This document shows, piece after piece, positions 1 through 6,734 of a DNA stretch of 8,046 bases. The notes below the pieces were generated by a model, which was not told the origin of the DNA, ran no database searches, and saw only the letters and a list, made by a program, of their open reading frames with translations. The stretch lies in NCBI GenBank assembly GCA_008501545.1, contig QQUM01000737.1:1-8046 (forward strand), given 5' to 3'. Positions within the stretch are counted from its first letter, which is position 1. Every line of letters begins with the position of its first letter. Both the position numbers and the translations under genes were made by a program. This stretch comes from Calditrichota bacterium. GTDB taxonomy: Bacteria; Zhuqueibacterota; Zhuqueibacteria; Zhuqueibacterales; Geothermadaptataceae.

Positions 1-3000
1 TGGAGCGCAGTCTCTATCGCATTTGTAAAGCCCACCAGCGGATGTCAGAACAACTTCCGGTAATTCTGGAAATACTGCAGCGTCACCAATCCTGTATGCA
101 AGTGTTACAGAGTTCGCATGTAGATAAATTTCGCAGCACATTGCAACGACTCATTGCAGAATCGAGCAACCGGTTCCCGGAAGTGTACGATGCGGCCCAT
201 GATGTGCTCTACAAGTGCTTTGGTCAACCTGTACTTGAAAAAGTACGGCAGAACCTGTTTGAGAATGTCGATGTACAATTGGCGATCCTGCAGGATGATC
301 CGGATGCAGCAAACCGTGACAAAATTATCAATACACTTGTGAAGTATCCGATGCCAATACATCCGGCATTAACCAACTGGTTCAAAAAAAGTAAACCGCG
401 CATGGTCGGAAATCTGCTTGAAACACTCACTCGACGCTATTACCGTATCGTGACGCTTGAAAATCAAAAATTTTCATACTATGGCAAGGATGTTTTCTTC
501 GAAGCGGAATTTGATAATGAAGGCCATAAATTTCATATCATTTCTGTCTCGTCCCATGTGGATAAATTTGACGAACATTTGAGCACACTCGCTGAATGCA
601 TTCGCGATATACCGATGGACCGGAAAATCCTGTTTGAATTTTACGTCTGGAGCGAAACCACATGTGAGTCCATCGATGGTTGCTCGGAACGAATTCTGGG
701 ATTCCTGCAGAATAATGTCAGGTTCGAACGTGCAATTCATCGTGTTGTTATCGCGTTGACGCATCCTACGGCAGAATTTAAGGATGGGCAGGTGCAGTTC
801 TATACTTTCCGACAAAACGATGATGGTTTTTTTGAGGAACGGCTTTATCGCGGTTTCCACCCGATGATCGGGAAACGCCTGGAAATCTGGCGTCTGGAAA
901 ATTTTCGAATCGAACGCCTGCCGTCCGCCGAGAATGTGTATCTTTTCCGTGCCGTCGCGCACGATAATCCCAAAGATGAACGCTTATTCTCTTTTGCTGA
1001 AGTGCGTGATTTGACCGTAGTGAAGAATCCCGACGATGGTCAGGCCCAGCTGCCGGAATTCGAACATGTGCTGCACAATGCACTGACAGGCATTCGACAG
1101 TATCTGAGCGCATTGCCACCGCGTAAACGGTTGTACTGGAACCGGATCGTCATTAATGTCTGGCCCATGCTGGATTTACCAGCCCCGTTGATGCAGGAAC
1201 TTCAGGATCGCCTGGCTCCTGCCACGATTGGTTTATCGCTGGAAAAAATTGTTGTGCGGGCAAAGGTCCCTGCCTCAGAAACAGGGGAATTGCGCGAGAC
1301 TATTCTTGAGTTTTCAAATCCGGCCAACGGCGGCGTGGTGATGCGCCAGTGTGAACCGAGCACAAATAAAATTCGTGTGATGAGTGATTATACTCGGAAA
1401 GTGGTCTTTTTGCGTCAACGCGGCATTATTTATCCTTATGAACTGATCCGCATGCTGACGCCGGAAAAACATACAGCCCGAGCCGACTATCCTCCCGGCG
1501 ATTTTGTGGAATATGATTTTGATGCAGATGGCAAATTGTTGCCGGTGGGCCGCGAATATGGCAACAACTCAGCGAATATCATCGTTGGGATTTTAACCAA
1601 TTACACAACCAAATATCCTGAAGGAATGAAACGCGTGGTCTTGCTGGGCGATCCGAGTAAATCTCTTGGTGCTCTGGCTGAACCTGAGTGTGCCCGGATC
1701 AATGCAGGAATCGATCTCGCGGAGAAAATGCGAATTCCTGTTGAGTGGTATGCCATTTCTGCCGGTGCCAAGATTTCCATGGACAGCGGTACAGAGAACA
1801 TGGATTGGATATCCCGCGTTCTGCGTCGACTTATTACCTTTACCCAGCGTGGCGGGGAAGTCAATGTCATCGTCACGGGTATCAATGTGGGCGCACAACC
1901 ATACTGGAATGCGGAAGCAACGATGCTCATGCACACACGTGGTATACTCATCATGATGCCGGAAAGTGCCATGGTGCTGACAGGCAAACAAGCGCTGGAA
2001 TACAGTGGGGGCATCGCCGCAGAAGACAACCAGGGCATCGGTGGATACGAGCGGGTGATGGGACCCAACGGACAAGCCCAATATTTTGCCAAGGATATCG
2101 CCGAAGCAGCGAAAATCCTGTTGAGTTATTATGATCATACCTATCGGATGCCGGGCGAGCGTTTTCCGCGCAAATCGGAAACAAGTGATCCGTTGGAGCG
2201 TGATGTCTGTGAATATCCGCACGGCGGAGAATTTGAGCGCGTCGGTGATGTCTTCTCCGGCACATCCAATCCCGACCGCAAAAAGCCGTTTGATATACGG
2301 CAGGTTATGCGTGCTTGTAAAGACCTGGATCACCCGCATCTCGAGCGCTGGTTCGCCATGCAGGATGCGGAGATTGCGGTTGTTTGGGACGCTCATGTTG
2401 GCGGCCAACCTGTCTGCATGATTGGTATTGAATCGCGACCGATGGCGAGAACAGGATTCGTCCCTGCTGACGGCCCGAAACAATGGACGGGTGGTACACT
2501 TTTTCCACAGGCATCGCGAAAGGTAGCCCGTGCCATAAACGCTGCCAGTGATAACCGGCCGCTTGTGGTCATTGCCAATCTTTCCGGTTTTGATGGCTCA
2601 CCCGAAAGCCTGCGCAATTGGCAGCTTGAGTACGGTGCTGAAATTGGTCGTGCTGTTGTTAATTTCAAGGGCCCTATCGTGTTTGCTGTTGTTTCCCGCT
2701 ACCATGGCGGCGCATTTGTCGTCTTTTCCAACGCACTGCATGATAATATGGAAGTCATCGCACTGGAGGGAACTTATGCCTCTGTGATCGGTGGTGCGCC
2801 GGCGGCGGCTGTCGTTTTTGCCAGGGATGTAAAAAAGCGTGTACTCGCCGATGAACGCATGCGCGATGTGGATGAACGTCTTGCAAAAGCGGAAAACGGC
2901 GAAATTGCCGCATTAAAAGATGTGCGCGAGAAAATATACCAGGCAGTTTATTCAGAAAAACTTGGTGAAGTTGCCGATGAATTTGACGGTATTCACAGTG

Positions 3001-3110
3001 TCCAGCGAGCGGAGAAAGTTGGTTCGGTGGATAAAATTATTCCACCGGAGCAGTTACGGCCGTATTTGATAGCGGCAGTGGAAAGGGGTATGAAGAAAGA
3101 GTTAGGGTAG
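1..3110 (+). CDS. Fused acyl-CoA (acetyl-CoA) carboxylase, central region plus carboxyltransferase domain, 5'-partial
   Basis: This is the C-terminal 1035 residues of a multidomain biotin-dependent carboxylase; it would transfer CO2 from biotin to an acyl-CoA, most likely making malonyl-CoA in the cytoplasm. The frame is open from codon 3 to the left edge (ERSLYRICKAHQR precedes the Met at 42) and no ribosome site precedes that Met, so the gene starts outside the window. Counting from the Met at 42, residues ~1-455 follow the eukaryotic ACC central region: YTFRQNDDGFFEERLYR (254-270) and RLEIWRLENF (279-288) match recalled animal motifs FEEDRIYR and FQLELNRMRNF. Residues ~455-1020 are the CT: YPYELIRMLTP (464-474), AISAGAKI (571-578), MVLTGKQAL (644-652), DNQGIGG (662-668), ANLSGFDGS (845-853) and RYHGGAFVVF (886-895). 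The glycine-rich motifs form the expected oxyanion and CoA pockets. No biotin-lysine motif or ATP-grasp is visible; those domains should lie upstream. Acyl chain specificity cannot be read. The CT assignment is firm, the substrate is inference. Confidence 0.9.
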   Translation, partial: ERSLYRICKAHQRMSEQLPVILEILQRHQSCMQVLQSSHVDKFRSTLQRLIAESSNRFPEVYDAAHDVLYKCFGQPVLEKVRQNLFENVDVQLAILQDDPDAANRDKIINTLVKYPMPIHPALTNWFKKSKPRMVGNLLETLTRRYYRIVTLENQKFSYYGKDVFFEAEFDNEGHKFHIISVSSHVDKFDEHLSTLAECIRDIPMDRKILFEFYVWSETTCESIDGCSERILGFLQNNVRFERAIHRVVIALTHPTAEFKDGQVQFYTFRQNDDGFFEERLYRGFHPMIGKRLEIWRLENFRIERLPSAENVYLFRAVAHDNPKDERLFSFAEVRDLTVVKNPDDGQAQLPEFEHVLHNALTGIRQYLSALPPRKRLYWNRIVINVWPMLDLPAPLMQELQDRLAPATIGLSLEKIVVRAKVPASETGELRETILEFSNPANGGVVMRQCEPSTNKIRVMSDYTRKVVFLRQRGIIYPYELIRMLTPEKHTARADYPPGDFVEYDFDADGKLLPVGREYGNNSANIIVGILTNYTTKYPEGMKRVVLLGDPSKSLGALAEPECARINAGIDLAEKMRIPVEWYAISAGAKISMDSGTENMDWISRVLRRLITFTQRGGEVNVIVTGINVGAQPYWNAEATMLMHTRGILIMMPESAMVLTGKQALEYSGGIAAEDNQGIGGYERVMGPNGQAQYFAKDIAEAAKILLSYYDHTYRMPGERFPRKSETSDPLERDVCEYPHGGEFERVGDVFSGTSNPDRKKPFDIRQVMRACKDLDHPHLERWFAMQDAEIAVVWDAHVGGQPVCMIGIESRPMARTGFVPADGPKQWTGGTLFPQASRKVARAINAASDNRPLVVIANLSGFDGSPESLRNWQLEYGAEIGRAVVNFKGPIVFAVVSRYHGGAFVVFSNALHDNMEVIALEGTYASVIGGAPAAAVVFARDVKKRVLADERMRDVDERLAKAENGEIAALKDVREKIYQAVYSEKLGEVADEFDGIHSVQRAEKVGSVDKIIPPEQLRPYLIAAVERGMKKELG

Positions 3111-3227
3111 ACCGTCAGGTTCACAGTTTTTATCTGCCACATCATGCTGTTAAAAGTGTCTTTTGCGAAAGACATCGGAACAGAATGCTGTTTTTGCGGT
3201 GCTACTGTCATTGAATTTTTGAGCGAG

Positions 3228-3276
3228 AAATGCAATATTTTATAAATTCTGATAAAAAAATATTGCATTTTTTTTT
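3228..3276 (+). terminator. A+T-rich hairpin with T run, likely terminator of the carboxylase gene
   Basis: A perfect 14-bp inverted repeat, AAATGCAATATTTT (3228-3241) and AAAATATTGCATTT (3257-3270), encloses a 15-nt loop and runs directly into nine T residues (3268-3276). It begins about 118 bp after the carboxylase stop codon and before the next gene. Stem plus T tract on the + strand fits a Rho-independent terminator. The stem has only two G:C pairs, which is weak for an intrinsic terminator, so an operator or a dual role remains possible. Confidence 0.55.
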
Positions 3277-3344
3277 ATTATTCACTATTGTTGCCGTCGC
3301 ATTTTTTATTACGTTTTTTAATTGTTCTTATTATTTATTTGCTT

Positions 3345-3351
3345 AGAGGAG
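3345..3351 (+). promoter_or_regulatory. Ribosome binding site deciding the small ORF start
   Basis: AGAGGAG is a near-consensus Shine-Dalgarno sequence in an otherwise T-rich leader, 12 nt before the ATG at 3364. An in-frame TTG at 3322 would add 14 residues, but it lies upstream of this site and has no ribosome site of its own, so 3364 is preferred. The spacing is somewhat longer than usual. Confidence 0.6.
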
Positions 3352-3363
3352 CTTGAAAACAGC

Positions 3364-3519
3364 ATGGCACAGATAGTTGAAAATATACTTCTTAAAAACA
3401 ATATATGTCCGACAGCAGTCGCAAATCGCGAAGTGAGCCTGACTACTTTGCGCTCCATCGTGAAAACCGATGGTCAATCTTTTGAAGTATTTCAAAGAAT
3501 GGTCCAAATGCGTTCATAA
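3364..3519 (+). CDS. Small protein, possible minimal Cro/XRE-like helix-turn-helix
   Basis: A 51-residue protein starting at ATG 3364 behind an AGAGGAG ribosome site and ending at TAA 3517-3519, followed 21 bp later by a strong terminator. The order of segments recalls a single XRE/Cro HTH: IVENILLKNN (4-13) as helix 1, PTAVANRE (16-23) as helix 2, a turn with VS, then SLTTLRSIVKT (25-35) in the place of the recognition helix, then SFEVFQRMVQM (39-49) as helix 4. The pattern resembles the common 'LA...GVS..TLSRI..G...SLETL.R' layout, but the usual Gln at the start of helix 2 is absent. There is no membrane segment or signal peptide. If it is a repressor its targets are unknown; the inverted repeat at 3228-3270 upstream is a candidate own operator. 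Translation is fairly well supported by the ribosome site and terminator; the HTH reading comes from pattern alone. It could instead be an orphan antitoxin-like or remnant peptide. Confidence 0.5.
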   Translation: MAQIVENILLKNNICPTAVANREVSLTTLRSIVKTDGQSFEVFQRMVQMRS

Positions 3520-3540
3520 TTCACGCATTGATAAAAATTA

Positions 3541-3573
3541 AAAAAGGCGAACATAGGTGTTCGCCTTTTTTTT
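3541..3573. terminator. Bidirectional Rho-independent terminator
   Basis: GGCGAACA (3546-3553), loop TAGG, and TGTTCGCC (3558-3565) form a perfect 8-bp stem. Six A residues precede it (3540-3545) and eight T residues follow it (3566-3573), so each strand reads hairpin plus U tract. It sits 21 bp after the small + strand gene and 80 bp after the minus-strand kinase stop, exactly where two convergent transcripts need to be stopped. Confidence 0.92.
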
Positions 3574-3653
3574 GTGGTTTTATAAAGTTTGTTTTCCCGG
3601 GCTGTATGGGGAAAATCGCTGGAAATATGCACAAAGAACGGTATGAAACAGGA

Positions 3654-6410
3654 TTACGTTGCTACTTCATTCTGTTCAAGATCAAAAACTTTGCCGATCG
3701 CGCCGGTAATTTCCGTCGTTCTGATTGGTTTTGAAATAATCTGCGATATGCCATATCCATGAATGAGACCTTCACTCAATTTCTCGGAATAGCCTGTTAT
3801 CATTATAACAGGTAAATCGCTGCGTACTTTTTTCACTTCCCGTGTCAATTCCAATCCGGTCATGACTGGCATCGTTAAATCCGTTATCAACAGGTCGATA
3901 AATCCCGGTTTTTCTCGCAGCGCGGCCAATGCCTCATTGCTCTTTGTGTATGCGAAAACCGTATGGCCAAATTCCTCCAGCATCCGTTTGAGCATTTGCA
4001 CGATGATCCTTTCATCATCCACAAGCAGGATGTTTTCCTCGCCTTTACGAATCGATGCCTTCGTGGTGGTGGGCTGGTAGGTGTGGTTCTGTTGGGCAGG
4101 CAGGAAAACGTGAAATGTTGTGCCATGAAGTTTCTCGCTTTGTACGGAAATATCGCCGCCATGACTATGAACAATGCCATGAACAACTGAGAGGCCAAGT
4201 CCTGTTCCTTTGCCTCCTTTTTTTGTGCTGAAAAATGGCTCAAAGATGCGTTCTTTTGTAAAATTATCCATCCCGCATCCTGTGTCTGACACGGTAAGCC
4301 TGACGTGATCCTGTGCTTTTAAACCTGGATGCAGCAGATGTACATCTTCATTAAAGGGGATTTGATCGAGTTCAATTCTCAAGATACCACCCGTTTCCTC
4401 CATCGCATGAAAGGCATTTGTACATAAATTCATGATGACCTGATGCATTTGTGTGGCATCGGCAATTACTTTGCTGCAATCTCTATTAATTTTTTTCTGA
4501 ATTTGGATGGTGACCGGTAGTGTTGGTCGTAAAAACTGCAATGTTTCCTTGACGATAAGATGCAGTGCCAAAGGTTTTCTCTCGTGCTCAGTCTGTCTGC
4601 TAAACGTTAATATTTGCAGAACTAAATCCTTTGCTTGCTTGGCAGCATTCATGATGCATTGCATGTCTGGGTAGAGTGTGTCGTCCTTATCGACACGCAT
4701 AAGGGCCATGTCAGCGTAGCCCAAAATCGGGGTAAGCAAATTGTTGAAATCGTGCGCGATGCCACCGGCCAAAGTACCGATTGTTTCCATTTTTTGTGAG
4801 CGCCGTAATTGCGTTTCCAATATTGATTTATCTTTTTCTGCCTGTTTGCGATCTGTAATGTCCGTAAGGAAGTTTAAAGTTGCGGGTTTTTCATTCCAGT
4901 CTATCCGGGCGATATTGATTTCCACCCATTTTGTATTGCCCTTATTATCTAAAATGCGAAAAGTATAATTTTCGGAAGGATTTTCTCCCATCATCCGTTG
5001 TTGATGACGTTTGATTACCATGTCTCTGTCTTCGGGATGGAGGTAGTTGTGGATGTATTTGCCATACATTTCCTCCGGTTCGTATCCCAATAATTTGCGG
5101 CATCTGTGGTTGATAAACTCTATTCGTCCATCCTGCACTACCAGTATGATTTCAACTGCGTTTTCGACCAGTATTCTGTATTTCTCTTCGCTTTTACGCA
5201 GCGCTTTTTCGCTTAGTTTTCGCTCTGTGATGTCTCTCCAGACGACGTGAAGAAATGTTTCCGATTCTATTGGTATCGCTGTCAATAACACTTCTACCGG
5301 AAAAATTTCTCCATTCTTTCGTTTGTGGTTCCATTCAAAACGATGGCTGCCTTTTTCAAAAGCCATTGCCATCATTTCATCCGCTTTTTCGTAGGAATTT
5401 CTCCCGTCAGGTTGTTTCTCCGGTGATAATTGTGATGGATGTGTTTCGAACAGTTCTTTCTTATCCGTGTATCCAAGCATCTCAAGCGTTGCTGCGTTGC
5501 AATCAACAAATTTGTTGTTTTTTATAATAAGAAGTGCATCCGCAGAATGTTCGAAGTGGGTTCTGTATTTATTCTCACTCAAACGTAAATTTATTTCACT
5601 TTTCTTTAGTTGTGTGATGTCTACAGATGAAATGAATAAGACTTCATCCCCGTATATTTTATTTACTTTCTGGGCAGTATTTCGAACCCAGAAAGTCGTT
5701 CCGTCTTTGCGCATAATTCGCATTTCCCATGGGATTCCGCAAGATTCCACGTCTGAAAAAGAAGCAATATGCGATTGAAAACTTTCCCGATCCTCCGGAT
5801 GAACAATGAGCGTTGCGTCGTTGCCAATCAATTCACTTTTATCATAACCTAAAAGTCTCGCACCATACATATTAATTGAACTGATGGTCCCATCACGCTT
5901 TAAAGTTAGGTACATCGACGGATTATTATTATAAAATTTAAAAAATTGTTCCCGCAGGATCACGAGGAGATCAGCCTTTTTGTCGAGCTTTTTCTCAAGC
6001 GAATGGCAGTGTTTTTCAAGAAGCTGGTTGAATGCACGTTGAACATGGTTGAGGACATGGTGCATGTTCCCATCGTTTCCTGTATGGCAAATAACAATGT
6101 TTTTAAATGACTTAAATGGATTGTTTAGGTGGAGTTCGGCGTTTGTCGTGACAATTGTCTGCACATGGGAATTCAGAGTCTGAAGTGCTGTTAGGATTTC
6201 CAAACCAAATTCAATTGATGCATGAATATTCAGGAGCGCAAGCGTGCATTCCTGTTCCTGGAAAATTCGGAGTGCTGTTTGTTTATTTGGCGCAGCGTGT
6301 ACGACAAATCCATTTTGTTCTAGCAATTTTGCCATTTTTTGAAGTTGGTTTTTATCCTCGTCAATGAGGAGCACATCATACGAGAAGCTTGATTGCTTTT
6401 TAGTCACCAT
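3654..6410 (-). CDS. Cytoplasmic hybrid sensor histidine kinase: pseudo-receiver, PAS x3, HisKA, HATPase, receiver
   Basis: The 918-residue protein should autophosphorylate on His and pass the phosphate to its own C-terminal Asp. Residues ~11-125 have a receiver fold start (LLIDEDK, 14-20), but the phospho-Asp site is Asn61 (ALLNIH) and the conserved Lys near the end is missing. Three PAS/PAC units follow: ~155-268 (ends SSVDIT), ~281-396 (WRDITERK) and ~410-523 (LTDITDRK), joined by charged helical linkers. HisKA has AGGIAHDFNN with His553. HATPase shows Asn661/Asn665 in NLCTNA, DTGCGMD (709-715), FEPFFSTKKGG (723-733) and GKGTGLGLS (733-741). The last receiver has DD798-799, Asp844 (LITDLTMP), Thr872 and Lys894 (SKPI), all intact. 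There is no membrane span, so the stimulus is probably internal; heme, flavin or no cofactor cannot be told apart. The ATG at 6410 has AGG 8 nt upstream. No response regulator with an output domain is adjacent, so this is an orphan kinase needing a partner elsewhere. It ends 80 bp before the shared terminator. Confidence 0.95.
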   Translation of the reverse strand: MVTKKQSSFSYDVLLIDEDKNQLQKMAKLLEQNGFVVHAAPNKQTALRIFQEQECTLALLNIHASIEFGLEILTALQTLNSHVQTIVTTNAELHLNNPFKSFKNIVICHTGNDGNMHHVLNHVQRAFNQLLEKHCHSLEKKLDKKADLLVILREQFFKFYNNNPSMYLTLKRDGTISSINMYGARLLGYDKSELIGNDATLIVHPEDRESFQSHIASFSDVESCGIPWEMRIMRKDGTTFWVRNTAQKVNKIYGDEVLFISSVDITQLKKSEINLRLSENKYRTHFEHSADALLIIKNNKFVDCNAATLEMLGYTDKKELFETHPSQLSPEKQPDGRNSYEKADEMMAMAFEKGSHRFEWNHKRKNGEIFPVEVLLTAIPIESETFLHVVWRDITERKLSEKALRKSEEKYRILVENAVEIILVVQDGRIEFINHRCRKLLGYEPEEMYGKYIHNYLHPEDRDMVIKRHQQRMMGENPSENYTFRILDNKGNTKWVEINIARIDWNEKPATLNFLTDITDRKQAEKDKSILETQLRRSQKMETIGTLAGGIAHDFNNLLTPILGYADMALMRVDKDDTLYPDMQCIMNAAKQAKDLVLQILTFSRQTEHERKPLALHLIVKETLQFLRPTLPVTIQIQKKINRDCSKVIADATQMHQVIMNLCTNAFHAMEETGGILRIELDQIPFNEDVHLLHPGLKAQDHVRLTVSDTGCGMDNFTKERIFEPFFSTKKGGKGTGLGLSVVHGIVHSHGGDISVQSEKLHGTTFHVFLPAQQNHTYQPTTTKASIRKGEENILLVDDERIIVQMLKRMLEEFGHTVFAYTKSNEALAALREKPGFIDLLITDLTMPVMTGLELTREVKKVRSDLPVIMITGYSEKLSEGLIHGYGISQIISKPIRTTEITGAIGKVFDLEQNEVAT

Positions 6411-6734
6411 TGATTGTACCTGAAAGTGGATTTAACGTGCAGAATCACCCTTTTATCGTGCCTGGAAAGCTATATTGTTGCTAAATTGTGTTTACTAAGC
6501 TTATCGTCCAGCCAAACGAATTGCTATGCATTATAATTTACAAATGAAATTTAAAAAGTGATGATCTGGATTTGCTCAACCAACTATGCAGTAGCAAGAG
6601 ATGGGTTAGAGACGAATTGATCAAATTTGTTTCTGGTGGCAAGCTGTCATATTGCAAAGACAGGGAGTAATTTTAGCGATCCTCTGCCCGTATTGCAAAT
6701 TAAATTAACGAAACGAATTATTGTTTTGTCCGCT
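6411..6734. other. Intergenic region between two minus-strand genes, no gene seen
   Basis: These 324 bp separate the protease stop from the kinase start. It is A+T-rich. Short open frames here have no ribosome site or recognisable product. It holds a TATAAT-like hexamer for the minus strand (6530-6535), two direct copies of TATTGCAAA (6650-6658 and 6691-6699), and an imperfect palindrome around GAATTGATCAAATT (6614-6627). I find no hairpin with a T run after the protease stop, so how that transcript ends is unclear. The length suggests the kinase has its own promoter here. Confidence 0.6.
6530..6535 (-). promoter_or_regulatory. Candidate -10 box for the kinase gene
   Basis: Read on the minus strand this is a perfect TATAAT, about 120 nt upstream of the kinase ATG. 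The sequence 17 nt further upstream (CTTTTT) is a poor -35 match and there is no extended TG. The site is A+T-rich and also reads TATAAT on the + strand (6532-6537), so it may be chance. Confidence 0.25.

Noticed and set aside
42..44. ATG at 42 as the true start of the carboxylase
   Set aside because: The frame is open to the window edge, no Shine-Dalgarno sequence precedes it, and related proteins continue upstream.
1593..2483. 296-codon open frame on the minus strand inside the carboxylase
   Set aside because: It lies wholly opposite a strongly conserved CT domain, has no recognisable domain, and its composition is that expected of an antisense shadow.
3157..3174. Small hairpin TGTCTTT-TGCG-AAAGACA after the carboxylase stop
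   Set aside because: Seven base pairs without a T run; not enough to call a terminator or RNA element.
3592..3615. Inverted repeat TTTTCCC / GGGAAAA between the terminator and the kinase stop
   Set aside because: Ten-base loop and no U tract on either strand; the nearby hairpin at 3541-3573 already explains termination.
6612..6630. Imperfect palindrome around GAATTGATCAAATT as an operator
   Set aside because: Short, A+T-rich and broken by an inserted base; no second copy supports it.
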